Positions 35,317 through 43,518 of a stretch of 50,677 bases of DNA are shown here, piece by piece. The position numbers and the translations under genes are program-made. The notes beneath the pieces were generated by a model. That model searched no databases, was not told where the DNA came from, and saw only the letters and a program-made list of their open reading frames with translations. Source of the DNA: Williamwhitmania taraxaci. GTDB lineage: Bacteria > Bacteroidota > Bacteroidia > Bacteroidales > Williamwhitmaniaceae. Every line of letters begins with the position of its first letter. Position 1 is the first letter of the stretch. The stretch is taken from the NCBI RefSeq assembly GCF_900096565.1, contig NZ_FMYP01000022.1, positions 1 through 50,677 of the forward strand, given 5' to 3'.

Positions 35317-35462
35317 TAATCTGAGTAAATCCGAATAATCTGCGGTAAAAAACTTTGTGTTGAGTCAATGAATAAGAAAAGAATCCACCACAGATATAAA
35401 TAGATTAACACAGAGAAGAAGTAATCTGTATAAATCCGAGTAATCTGCGGTAAAAAATAATT
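35317..35462. repeat. 146-bp repeat, right copy, flanking the GxxExxY gene
   Basis: The direct repeat partner of 34662-34807. It keeps the same arm-core-arm-arm order and ends 38 bases before the sbcC start. An additional inverted arm (CTGTGGTG) follows at 35464, mirroring the CCACCGATG arm left of the first copy. Confidence 0.8.
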
Positions 35463-35500
35463 TCTGTGGTGTAATAATTCCCTATGTAAATTTGTAACCA

Positions 35501-38500
35501 ATGATTCCCATCCACCTTACCCTTCAGGGCATATACTCCTACCAGGAGAAGCAATCCATCGATTTCACTCGGCTTACCGAGGCGAACATATTTGGCATTT
35601 TCGGGCCGGTGGGGAGCGGTAAATCCACTGTTTTGGAAGCCATTACCTACGCCCTGTATGGCCGCACCGATCGGTTGAACCTCTCGGGCGACGACCGGAA
35701 CTACAACATGATGAATTTAAAGTCGAATGAGCTGCTCATCGAGTTTCGATTCAGAACTGGCAAGGGCGACACCGAATATATGGCTACCGTAACAGGCAAG
35801 AGAAACAGCAAGCAATTCGACGTGGTGAAAGCGCACGATAGGGCGGCCTACCAGCGCGTAAATGAGCAGTGGCAGCCCATTGAGGTGAACTCGTTGGATA
35901 CCATAATCGGGTTGAGCTACGAGAATTTCAAGCGCACCATTATTATTCCTCAGAATCGATTTCAGGAATTCCTCCAGCTGGGCAATAAAGAGCGCACACA
36001 AATGATGAAGGAGCTCTTCAACCTCGAGAAGTATGAGCTCTACTATAAGGTGGTTGCGCTTGAGTCGAAGAATAATCAGCAGCAGCAGAATTTAGACGGG
36101 CAGCTCCAGCAGTTGGGCGATCTGAATCCGGAACAGGTAAGCCTTGCTGAGGAAGGATTGAAAACCATAAAGCATGAGATTGAGCAAAAGGCCAAGGAGC
36201 TGGCCTTGCAGCAGGAGGAGGAGGTAAAATTCCGTAAATTGAAGGAGTTGGTGGGTAAGCTAAGGGAAACCGAGCAATTGCTGGCACAGCTAAAGGCGCA
36301 GGAACCCGATTTTATCCGGCTCGACAGGTCGATTCGGGAATACGACTACTGTAGGCTAAATTTCATGGGACTCTTGGAGTCGGCCAAGGAGGTATCTGCT
36401 AAAATTGCGCAGTTCGAGCAGGGTATTACCGCCGACAATTCCTTGCTTACGACTACGCTCAAGCAGCTTACGGATATTGAAGCCAGTTACGAAGTCGTCA
36501 AAAAGGAGTTCGATGGTCGTGAGCTGCTCAAACAGCAGGCCGAGGAGTTGGGTAAGATTGCCAAGCTCAATCAGCTCGGGGTGGTGCGCAACCATTTAAA
36601 TGAGCGCATTTCGAAAGGAGATAAAATATACTCCGATACGGTAGAAAAGGCCAATCAGCTTAAGGTAGAATACGATTTACTGGCGGTATCGCTAAAGGAA
36701 ACGAGAGCACAACAACCCGATATGGCCCTGCTCTCGAAAATGAGGGATTGGTTCACGGTAAACAACCTGCACACATCTTCTCTGAAGGAGGTTAACCTAG
36801 AGTTGGTAGCGGTTCAAACCGAAATGGAGGCAATCGAAAAGCAAAAATCCCTTCTCTGGGAAGATAAATGCTTCGACGGTATTCTGCCGACCAACGATTT
36901 TAAGGAAATTGTCGCCCAGCTCGAAGACAGGAAGGTTCAGATTAAAGATTTTATCAATCAGCTTAGCATGGAGCTGGAGCATTTAGCCCTTCAGTCGAAG
37001 CTACAGGAGTATGCTACCAACCTTGAGGAGGGGAGGCCTTGCCCGCTCTGCGGAGCGCTATCGCATCCCGAACCTTTAACTGCCCAAAGCGTTTCCGAGG
37101 CACAAGTGCAAGCCCGAAACCAACGGAGCGTTCATGAAAAAGAGATTATAGCCATTGAGCAGGGGCAAAAGCAACTTTCGGAAATCGCCACCAAGCTTCA
37201 GCTAAAGCGGGAGACTCTCGACCGGTTGCTGGGTAAGCAAAAGGAGCAAGCAGCTAAGGTTGCGGAGCATCAAACCCTATTTGTATGGGAGGCTTACCGG
37301 GACGAGCGCACCATTACTACGGAATTTAGCAAGGCCGAGCAACTTCAACTTCAAATTAAGGAGAAAGAGGCCGAGCAGGAAAAGTTTGCACAGCGGTTGG
37401 AGGACGAAAACCGTAACAAGGAGAAGTATGGTAAGGCCGTGGAGGAGTTTCGCCACCAGCTTACCGCCAATTCCACGGAATCGTCAACCTTGAGCAGCCA
37501 AATTACCCTATTTCAGATTAGCGAGTTCGAAACCAACTCATCGGACGAGATAGAGACGAGGAAGAACATCCTGCTTAAGCAATACCGCGATGTTGAGGCG
37601 GCATACGAAACCACCCTTCGCACCCTCACCACCCTTAGGAAGGAGAGCGACACCATTACCGGCCGGCTCGAAGCCAACCGGAAGACGCTAGAGCAGGAGC
37701 GCACCGTGCAGCAAGCTGTCGGCGCCAAGATCTCGGCACAGCTGGAGCAGTCCGAGTATAGCTCGATTGTAGCGGTGGAGAAAATTCTTGCCCAACCGAT
37801 GGATGTGGAGCGGGAAAAAAAGAAGGTGGATGATTTCCGCCATTCGCTGGACTTTTCCCAAAAGCAGCTGGCAGCGTTCAACACCGAGATGGGGGATCAA
37901 AAATACGATGCGCAGCAGCACCAGGTGGTATTGCTATCGATAGCATCGGTTTCGGAGGAGCTGAAGCTCAAGAATCAAAGCCAGGGCAAGCTCGAGAGCG
38001 ACCTAATAAAGTTGAAGGCCGACCTTGACACCCAGAAATCGCTTCGCGAGCTGGCCGATAGGCTTCATGCCAGGGGTGAGGATATCAAAACCCTTAAGCA
38101 GCTCTTTAAGGCAAGCGGGTTTGTGAATTACATCTCCTCGGTTTACCTGCAGGAGTTGTGCCATGCCGCCAACGGTAGGTTTTATAAGCTCACGCGCCAG
38201 AAATTAAGCCTTGAGGTTACCGACGACAATAACTTTCAGGTGCGCGACTTTATGAATGGCGGAAAAGTGCGCAACGTGAAAACCCTTTCGGGCGGTCAAA
38301 CCTTTCAGGCGGCGCTATCGCTCGCCTTGGCCCTAGCCGATAACATACAAAAGATTACCGATTCCAACCAAAACTTCTTCTTCCTCGATGAAGGCTTCGG
38401 CTCGCTCGATAAAGATTCGCTCGAAACAGTCTTCGACACCCTCAAATCGCTGCGCAAGGAAAACCGTATTGTGGGTGTTATCTCGCATGTGGAGGAGATG

Positions 38501-38578
38501 CAGCAGGAGATTGACGCCCACCTCAAAATTGTAAACGATGAGGAGCGGGGGAGTTTAATAAGAACCAGCTGGAGTTAG
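35501..38578 (+). CDS. sbcC: DNA double-strand-break nuclease ATPase SbcC
   Basis: The Rad50-like SMC-type ATPase partner of SbcD, 1025 residues. The N-terminal Walker A is GPVGSGKST (residues about 35-43). Two long coiled coils flank a zinc hook with Cys514 and Cys517 (CPLC), which dimerises the complex. The C-terminal lobe has the signature LSGGQTFQAALSLALALAD and Walker B FFFLDEGFGSLD. All ATPase parts are present, so the gene appears intact despite the cassette in front of it. Its start is 38 bases after the right repeat, so its translation no longer couples to sbcD. Confidence 0.95.
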   Translation: MIPIHLTLQGIYSYQEKQSIDFTRLTEANIFGIFGPVGSGKSTVLEAITYALYGRTDRLNLSGDDRNYNMMNLKSNELLIEFRFRTGKGDTEYMATVTGKRNSKQFDVVKAHDRAAYQRVNEQWQPIEVNSLDTIIGLSYENFKRTIIIPQNRFQEFLQLGNKERTQMMKELFNLEKYELYYKVVALESKNNQQQQNLDGQLQQLGDLNPEQVSLAEEGLKTIKHEIEQKAKELALQQEEEVKFRKLKELVGKLRETEQLLAQLKAQEPDFIRLDRSIREYDYCRLNFMGLLESAKEVSAKIAQFEQGITADNSLLTTTLKQLTDIEASYEVVKKEFDGRELLKQQAEELGKIAKLNQLGVVRNHLNERISKGDKIYSDTVEKANQLKVEYDLLAVSLKETRAQQPDMALLSKMRDWFTVNNLHTSSLKEVNLELVAVQTEMEAIEKQKSLLWEDKCFDGILPTNDFKEIVAQLEDRKVQIKDFINQLSMELEHLALQSKLQEYATNLEEGRPCPLCGALSHPEPLTAQSVSEAQVQARNQRSVHEKEIIAIEQGQKQLSEIATKLQLKRETLDRLLGKQKEQAAKVAEHQTLFVWEAYRDERTITTEFSKAEQLQLQIKEKEAEQEKFAQRLEDENRNKEKYGKAVEEFRHQLTANSTESSTLSSQITLFQISEFETNSSDEIETRKNILLKQYRDVEAAYETTLRTLTTLRKESDTITGRLEANRKTLEQERTVQQAVGAKISAQLEQSEYSSIVAVEKILAQPMDVEREKKKVDDFRHSLDFSQKQLAAFNTEMGDQKYDAQQHQVVLLSIASVSEELKLKNQSQGKLESDLIKLKADLDTQKSLRELADRLHARGEDIKTLKQLFKASGFVNYISSVYLQELCHAANGRFYKLTRQKLSLEVTDDNNFQVRDFMNGGKVRNVKTLSGGQTFQAALSLALALADNIQKITDSNQNFFFLDEGFGSLDKDSLETVFDTLKSLRKENRIVGVISHVEEMQQEIDAHLKIVNDEERGSLIRTSWS

Positions 38579-38710
38579 GAACGGGTTCAAGCAATTTAAG
38601 ATTATAGGATTTGAGAACGACCCATTTCGTATCAGCGATGTGTTTTTCTCATTTTCAAATCTTCAAATTGGGATATCTTTTCCGATCTTTGCCATTATGA
38701 ACTGTGTGGC

Positions 38711-39244
38711 ATGAACACCATTAGCATCGATTACTTCAGCACTCCCTTTGGCGAACTGGTCCTTGGATCGTTTGGCAACGCGCTTTGCCTGTGCGATTGG
38801 CGCTACCGTAAGATGCGCTCCGAGATCGATTTTCGTATAGCGTCGGGGTTGGCTGCAACCTACCAACAAGGTGAAACGCCCATTATTGCTCAGACAAAAG
38901 CGCAACTTGCCGATTACTTCGCCGGAATAGCCAAAACATTCGATCTCCCGATGCTCCTAGTGGGTTCCGATTTCCAGAAGAGCGTATGGCATGCGCTGCT
39001 TGAGGTTCCCTACGGCACAACCGAAACCTATCGTGGCCTTTCCAAGTCCATGAACAACCCTAAGGCCATTCGTGCGGTGGCCTCGGCCAACGGTGCCAAT
39101 GCGCTTGCCATCATTATCCCCTGCCATCGTATTATTGGCAGCACCGGCGAGCTGGTGGGCTATACCGGCGGACTCCCCGCCAAGCGCAAGCTCCTCGATC
39201 TGGAATCGGCTGGCACCACGCACCAGCTATCGCTGTTCGATTAG
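38711..39244 (+). CDS. ogt: Methylated-DNA--protein-cysteine methyltransferase
   Basis: A suicide repair protein that transfers the methyl group from O6-methylguanine (or O4-methylthymine) to its own cysteine; 177 residues. The active site IIIPCHRIIG has Cys138. The helix-turn-helix region (YGTTETYRGLSKSM) and the C-terminal GYTGGLPAKRKLL are typical. There is no Ada-type N-terminal domain. It follows sbcC by 132 bases; together they form a small DNA repair group. The start ATG at 38711 gives the normal family N-terminus. Confidence 0.93.
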   Translation: MNTISIDYFSTPFGELVLGSFGNALCLCDWRYRKMRSEIDFRIASGLAATYQQGETPIIAQTKAQLADYFAGIAKTFDLPMLLVGSDFQKSVWHALLEVPYGTTETYRGLSKSMNNPKAIRAVASANGANALAIIIPCHRIIGSTGELVGYTGGLPAKRKLLDLESAGTTHQLSLFD

Positions 39245-39411
39245 GTTTATCTGAAGAGGCCGAAGCCGAAATATACCAAAACGATGCTGGAGCATGCCGA
39301 ACCAGTAGCCAAGTAGCAACCTATCTTTATTATGCCCAAAGTCAGCTCTCGGTAGGAGCATGTAAATTGTACTATTCGCACAGTAATCCTCGCTGTATCG
39401 TAATAAACTCC

Positions 39412-39600
39412 AAGCTGGGTGCCTTAAACCTTAAGCTGGATGCCTTAAATATTAAGCTGGGTGCCTTAAACCTTAAGCTTGACGCCTCAAACCTTAAGCT
39501 GGGCGCCTTAAACCTTAAGCTTGGTGCCTCAAACCTTAATCTGGATGCCTTAAATCTTAAGCTGGGCACCTTAAACCTTAATCTTGGCGCCTTAAACCTT
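39412..39600. repeat. 21-bp tandem repeat (nine units)
   Basis: Nine consecutive 21-base units, each close to aagctgggtgcc followed by ttaaacctt. The first unit is at 39412-39432 and the last ends at 39600, with one to five changes between units. Because the unit is a multiple of three, reading frames stay open on both strands. The plus frame gives heptads like KLGALNL and the minus frame gives heptads like APSLRFK. The only plus start is a TTG at 39367 and no recognisable domain follows, so I treat it as a minisatellite rather than a gene. Confidence 0.85.
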
Positions 39601-39721
39601 AATACCGCCAGTCAAACCATTGATAGCACCCCATACGTTGAAACAGGGTTCGAAATTTCGCGCAGATCAATATCGATTATAAGTTGGGCTGGAAAGTGTA
39701 GATAACGTGCTAATAAAAAAT

Positions 39722-39729
39722 TACATTTG
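39722..39729 (+). promoter_or_regulatory. Candidate -7 box (TACATTTG)
   Basis: An exact match to TAnnTTTG, 38 bases before the ATG at 39768. No TTG is seen at the usual -33 distance, so support is partial. Confidence 0.35.
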
Positions 39730-39767
39730 AGCATTATTTACAAGTATTCCTTAAACCAATCTATTCC

Positions 39768-40085
39768 ATGCAAACCAGAACCTGCCCTCATTGTGCACAT
39801 AAATACAGCGCCATTACATACATTCTAAAGGTTTTATCGAGATTCGATGATTACCGTGGATGGCCCTGCGAGCAGTGTGGCACAATCCTTACCGTTGATC
39901 CTAAGCGACGAATGAAGGTGAGCCTTATTGCTTTTTTACCCACCATAATTGTCAATACCATTTTGATTTCATTCCGGCGCGATATGGGTATCTCGTTACT
40001 GGGAACCTTCTTATTTGCTGGGGCATTTCTATTGGTTTGGGTTTTACTTATCTATAGTTTCGATAACTTTAAGTTGAAGGAGTAG
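39768..40085 (+). CDS. Small zinc-ribbon membrane protein
   Basis: A 105-residue protein with an N-terminal CPHC and a CEQC 24 residues later, likely a zinc ribbon facing the cytoplasm. Two membrane helices follow (about 52-70 and 76-98). The pattern recalls the small CxxC-x20-CxxC membrane proteins of Bacteroidota and Firmicutes, though the spacing is slightly longer here. Function is unknown. Confidence 0.65.
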   Translation: MQTRTCPHCAHKYSAITYILKVLSRFDDYRGWPCEQCGTILTVDPKRRMKVSLIAFLPTIIVNTILISFRRDMGISLLGTFLFAGAFLLVWVLLIYSFDNFKLKE

Positions 40086-40126
40086 TTAAGCGTAACTATC
40101 TTCTTTTTCTAACTAAAAGTTCAGCA

Positions 40127-40231
40127 ATGAAGTTTATTTGTCCCCTAGTAGCGGTTGAGGATATGGATCGGGCGCACAAGTTCTACGAGGAGGACATAAC
40201 CGTTGAAGGCAATTTTCGGTGGAGTTTGTAG
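40127..40231 (+). pseudogene. N-terminal fragment of a VOC/glyoxalase-family protein
   Basis: The frame from ATG 40127 to the stop at 40229-40231 encodes MKFICPLVAVEDMDRAHKFY plus 14 more residues. The beginning matches the first strand and helix of VOC-superfamily proteins, which are normally about 120-130 residues. The fold cannot be complete at 34 residues, so the rest has been lost by deletion or frameshift. The following 60 bases do not continue the domain in an obvious frame. Confidence 0.6.
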
Positions 40232-40290
40232 GGATGAGTATCTTGCCGTTTTAACCTATTTTATTGGCTTAAATGTATTAAACTAGAACT

Positions 40291-41247
40291 ATGAAACTCT
40301 CCATCCTTTTTTTCGGCCTACTCCTTTCCTTTACTAGCTTTGCACAAGCCCAAACCAGCTACGCACTGGAGCAAAAGATTTTGGATTGTTTTTATCGGCA
40401 GCATGAGGTTAACAATATCGATGTTCGAAAGACTATCGTAAACCTCGAGACGGTTTTTGTCAACCATAAAATTCTTGCCGACCGGTCGGGCAAAAGCTAC
40501 ATCAGCCTGATTGAATCCATAAAAACCGGGAATCTTCCCAACATTGGCGATCCCGGTTTACTGAGTGATATTGATGCACTGGGGTATATTCCCGTGACGG
40601 TGTTCTGCAAGGATACCAACACCATTAAGTTCAATGCTGCGGAGATTGACCGTTCAAAGCTAAAGTATGTGCTGCATATTTACGACTCGCTTCTGGTAAG
40701 CGGCGATGTTTCCAACCCCATAATTGCAGAAGAGCTGCTGAAGATTTTTACCGCAAAGGATCTTGAGCAGGAATTTTATAAATCGCTGGAACTGCTTGTT
40801 ATTACCAACATGATTACGATGAACCGCGAGGTGGAGAGCGATCCCACCACCATGTCGGGCGTGGTAAAAATGGAGAGTCGATCGAACAATAGCTACTTTT
40901 TACTTGTAAAAAAGGATAGGATTGTAGCGCAGGGCAAGTCCATTGGACTGGACGAGCTGAAGCAAAGGATTAAAACGTTTCTGATGGAAACCGCCGATCA
41001 AACCCAGATAGAACTGCCAACCATTGGCAAGCAACGAACTTCTGCCGGAATCATTATTCTTCAAAGCGAACCCGATACCCCTTATAACTTGTATGCAAGG
41101 GTTAAGCGCGAGCTAGAAGATGCCTATCGGGAGATTCGAAATTCCTATTCGGTAAAGTTTTTCAAGGTTAGCTTCGACCATCTTGATAAGCAGAAGCAGG
41201 AAATAATCATGCAGTTGGTGCCGGAGCGGATTTCGGAAGTAAAATAA
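40291..41247 (+). CDS. Exported protein with ExbD-like C-terminal segment
   Basis: A 318-residue protein with a signal peptide (cleavage near AQA, residue 21) and an unrecognised mixed helical/strand region up to about residue 200. The last ~55 residues (YNLYARVKRELEDAYREI, then QEIIMQLVPERISEVK) resemble the periplasmic end of Bacteroidota ExbD/TolR proteins. There, a helix with RxELxxAYxEL precedes the final ISE motif. The usual N-terminal ExbD membrane helix is replaced by a cleavable-looking signal. It has no exbB or tonB neighbour. It might interact with the energised TonB machinery, but this is an inference from a short similarity. Confidence 0.6.
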   Translation: MKLSILFFGLLLSFTSFAQAQTSYALEQKILDCFYRQHEVNNIDVRKTIVNLETVFVNHKILADRSGKSYISLIESIKTGNLPNIGDPGLLSDIDALGYIPVTVFCKDTNTIKFNAAEIDRSKLKYVLHIYDSLLVSGDVSNPIIAEELLKIFTAKDLEQEFYKSLELLVITNMITMNREVESDPTTMSGVVKMESRSNNSYFLLVKKDRIVAQGKSIGLDELKQRIKTFLMETADQTQIELPTIGKQRTSAGIIILQSEPDTPYNLYARVKRELEDAYREIRNSYSVKFFKVSFDHLDKQKQEIIMQLVPERISEVK

Positions 41248-41259
41248 CCTCTCTAATGT

Positions 41260-41470
41260 TTATAATATTCAATTAAAGGGTTACAAAAAGTAAATTCCGG
41301 AATAGGAATAGTGTTACATAGGCCTGAAAGGCCGAAATATAATAGACGGGGGCGATTCCCGACGAAGGAGGGTAGCCCCCGGCTAAATGAAACATACCAA
41401 ATGGCGGCGCGCACAGCAGCGTCAAAGAGATATAGGCCGGATTGCGCCGCCTTCACATTACGAAACATTA
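41260..41470. other. Structured intergenic repeat-like region
   Basis: About 210 bases with several GC-rich pairings in an otherwise AT-rich gap. GGCCT pairs with AGGCC (41323-41334), GGGGGC near 41348 with GCCCCC near 41374, and GGCGGCGC (41404) with GCGCCGCC (41445). No reading frame is convincing. It resembles dispersed, structured intergenic repeats found in Bacteroidota, but its copy number cannot be known from this window. Confidence 0.4.
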
Positions 41471-41480
41471 TCGAGCATAC

Positions 41481-42164
41481 ATGAAGCTTATAAATAGATT
41501 CAAGCGAATTACAATTTTATGGACCAAGTGGAGCAAGCCCATCTATTGGATTATAGGAATTGGTGCAATAGCCTCAATGATACTAATGCTTTATGCAAAC
41601 TCATGTATTGAACGCAGCACCAAGCCTTACATATATAGCAATGTGCATGATGTGCCCTACAATAGCGTTGGGTTGCTGCTGGGAACTAATAAACTTCTTC
41701 GTTCCGGTAAGCCAAACCAATATTTTGCCTACCGAATTGCCGCCACGGTGGAGCTATACAAAGCCGGGAAAGTTAGCAACATCGTTATTAGTGGCGATAA
41801 CAGCACAAAGGGCTACAATGAACCACAGGATATGAAGGAGGCCTTGTTGGCAGCCGGTATCCCTTGTGAAAGAATTTACCTCGACTTTGCCGGATTCCGC
41901 ACATTCGATTCCGTTGTTCGAATGAACAAGATTTTTGGGCAAAGCAGCTTTACCATTATATCACAGCAGTTTCATAACCAACGTGCCATATACATTGCCA
42001 AGTTTTTTGGGCTAAATGCATCGGGCTATAGCGCCAAAGATGTTGATGCCTACAACGGGTTTAAGACCCAATTACGCGAGAAGTTTGCACGTGTAAAAGT
42101 GATGCTCGATCTTTACTTTGGGAAGGAACCAAAGTTTTTGGGGGAGAGAATTCCGATTCGGTAA
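41481..42164 (+). CDS. SanA/YdcF-like (DUF218) membrane protein
   Basis: A 227-residue protein with an N-terminal membrane helix (about 19-40) and a DUF218 domain outside the membrane. The start is the ATG 41481 (MKLINRFKR). The family core is visible: VGLLLGTNKLLRSG, then ISGDNSTKGYNEPQDM, then FTIISQQFHNQRAIYIAKFFG. The region matches SanA, linked to envelope barrier function and vancomycin exclusion in E. coli. Role here is probably cell-envelope related. It stands alone. Confidence 0.83.
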   Translation: MKLINRFKRITILWTKWSKPIYWIIGIGAIASMILMLYANSCIERSTKPYIYSNVHDVPYNSVGLLLGTNKLLRSGKPNQYFAYRIAATVELYKAGKVSNIVISGDNSTKGYNEPQDMKEALLAAGIPCERIYLDFAGFRTFDSVVRMNKIFGQSSFTIISQQFHNQRAIYIAKFFGLNASGYSAKDVDAYNGFKTQLREKFARVKVMLDLYFGKEPKFLGERIPIR

Positions 42165-42294
42165 TGGCAAAACAATTATCTCCCCAAAAGTAAGCCGTAG
42201 GATTAATGAAATTACAGGAGCATGATCTCTTAAACAGACATTAACGCATTATCGTCGGTGTATTTCCCATTCTTATAAACACAAATTATCAGGT

Positions 42295-42810
42295 ATGATT
42301 ACCACGAAGCAAACATCCAAGGAGTATTTTAGAGAAGGTAAAATAGTATTCTACGCCCTAGCCGTATCGCAGCTTTTCTTCGGCCTTATTGCATTTCTGC
42401 TGGTGTATAGCAAGACCATTGCACCGCCAGAACCTGCGCTGCAAAATAGTATTCTAATCATCGTTACGCTATTTGCTGCGGGAGGATTTGTTGGTAGCAA
42501 TTTTGTTTTTAATCGGAAGCTAAAAGCGTTAAAAACCAAGTTGGAATTAAAGGAGCGGATGGCCGATTATCGCTCGGCTCTTATGATTAGGTATGCGCTT
42601 TTGGAGGCACCGGTAATGCTTGCTATTATCCTCTATTTCTTAACCTGCGATATCCTATTCTTGGGCTTAGCTGCGCTTATTGTCGCATACTTCTTAACCC
42701 TAACCCCCACCCGAGAGCGAGCCATAAAGGATTTAGAGTTGAGCAACAAGGAGCAAGAACAGATAAACGATCCCAATGCCGTAATTGCGGAGATCAGCAC
42801 GATAGTATAA
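42295..42810 (+). CDS. Membrane protein of unknown function
   Basis: A 171-residue protein with four predicted membrane helices (about 18-40, 50-70, 95-115, 118-138) and a polar tail. The helices are joined by a basic loop (NRKLKALKTKLELKERMA). I do not recognise a family. It ends before a strong bidirectional terminator and appears to be monocistronic. Confidence 0.65.
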   Translation: MITTKQTSKEYFREGKIVFYALAVSQLFFGLIAFLLVYSKTIAPPEPALQNSILIIVTLFAAGGFVGSNFVFNRKLKALKTKLELKERMADYRSALMIRYALLEAPVMLAIILYFLTCDILFLGLAALIVAYFLTLTPTRERAIKDLELSNKEQEQINDPNAVIAEISTIV

Positions 42811-42847
42811 GCTGAAAATATCTTATACGATAACAGCACCAATAAAA

Positions 42848-42874
42848 GAAAGCCCTTCAAATCGAAGGGCTTTC
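42848..42874. terminator. Bidirectional terminator
   Basis: A perfect 11-bp stem, GAAAGCCCTTC (42848-42858) with GAAGGGCTTTC (42864-42874), and a 5-base loop. It is followed by a T-rich stretch on plus and an A-rich one before it. It separates convergent genes ending at 42810 and 42908. Confidence 0.85.
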
Positions 42875-42907
42875 TTTCTCAAAACTAAACAACAATAGGT
42901 GATGTAA

Positions 42908-43258
42908 TTACTTTTTCTTGTTCACAATAAAGAAGTAGGTAAGAAAACCAGCTGCAATAAATATCAGCTCAATACCAAACGGAACCGCGGCATGGAATCC
43001 TGTCTCCAGTGCATGGGGATCGCGGAAAAAGAATAGGTCGTTTACCAGCAAACCTAATCCGGCAAAGAGCGCTACTAATCCCCACTTAAGCGTTGGATAG
43101 CGATTTTCGTTATCTGCAATTGGTATCTCGCCTAGGATATCTGCCTTACCCAAATGACCGGTTTTAATAATTTTTCGCTTTAGCAGAAAGTCGGTAAACA
43201 TCTTAAGGATGCTATAAATCCCGATGAATACAGTGGCCGTAATAAATACTTCTGTCAT
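42908..43258 (-). CDS. Small membrane protein, divergent from the ECF sigma gene
   Basis: A 116-residue protein with three predicted membrane helices. I use the ATG at 43258 (MTEVFITATV); an in-frame extension to 43309 would add 17 residues of basic, non-conserved character. A basic loop (FLLKRKIIKTGHLGKADILG) follows the first helix. No family is recognised with confidence. It is transcribed away from the ECF sigma gene at 43519 across a 260-base region, so it could be part of the same regulon. Confidence 0.62.
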   Translation of the reverse strand: MTEVFITATVFIGIYSILKMFTDFLLKRKIIKTGHLGKADILGEIPIADNENRYPTLKWGLVALFAGLGLLVNDLFFFRDPHALETGFHAAVPFGIELIFIAAGFLTYFFIVNKKK

Positions 43259-43518
43259 ATCTGAAAGGTTTAAGTGATGTTTCTGTAACATTAGTCGAAG
43301 GCTGTGCAAAAAAGGTTGCAGAGAATAATTTGCTAATTCCTTAATTTGCTAAAATGCTAATAAGATTATGGTTCTTGGAGTGGCTATAGATATTTGTGAA
43401 GGGAACAAGATCGCAATCTCACATTCCGACTAACTTCAGCTTAACTACCGACTAATTCCCGTTTAACTTCTTCAAATTATTATCTTTCCTGCAACCTTTT
43501 CAGCCTATCTTCCGACTA

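Noticed and set aside
39412-39600. CRISPR array
   Set aside because: Units are contiguous with no spacers, and no cas genes are nearby.
39367-39705. A 112-codon frame across the 21-bp repeats as a real heptad-repeat protein
   Set aside because: The only start is TTG, frames are open on both strands simply because the unit is a multiple of three, and there is no other domain.
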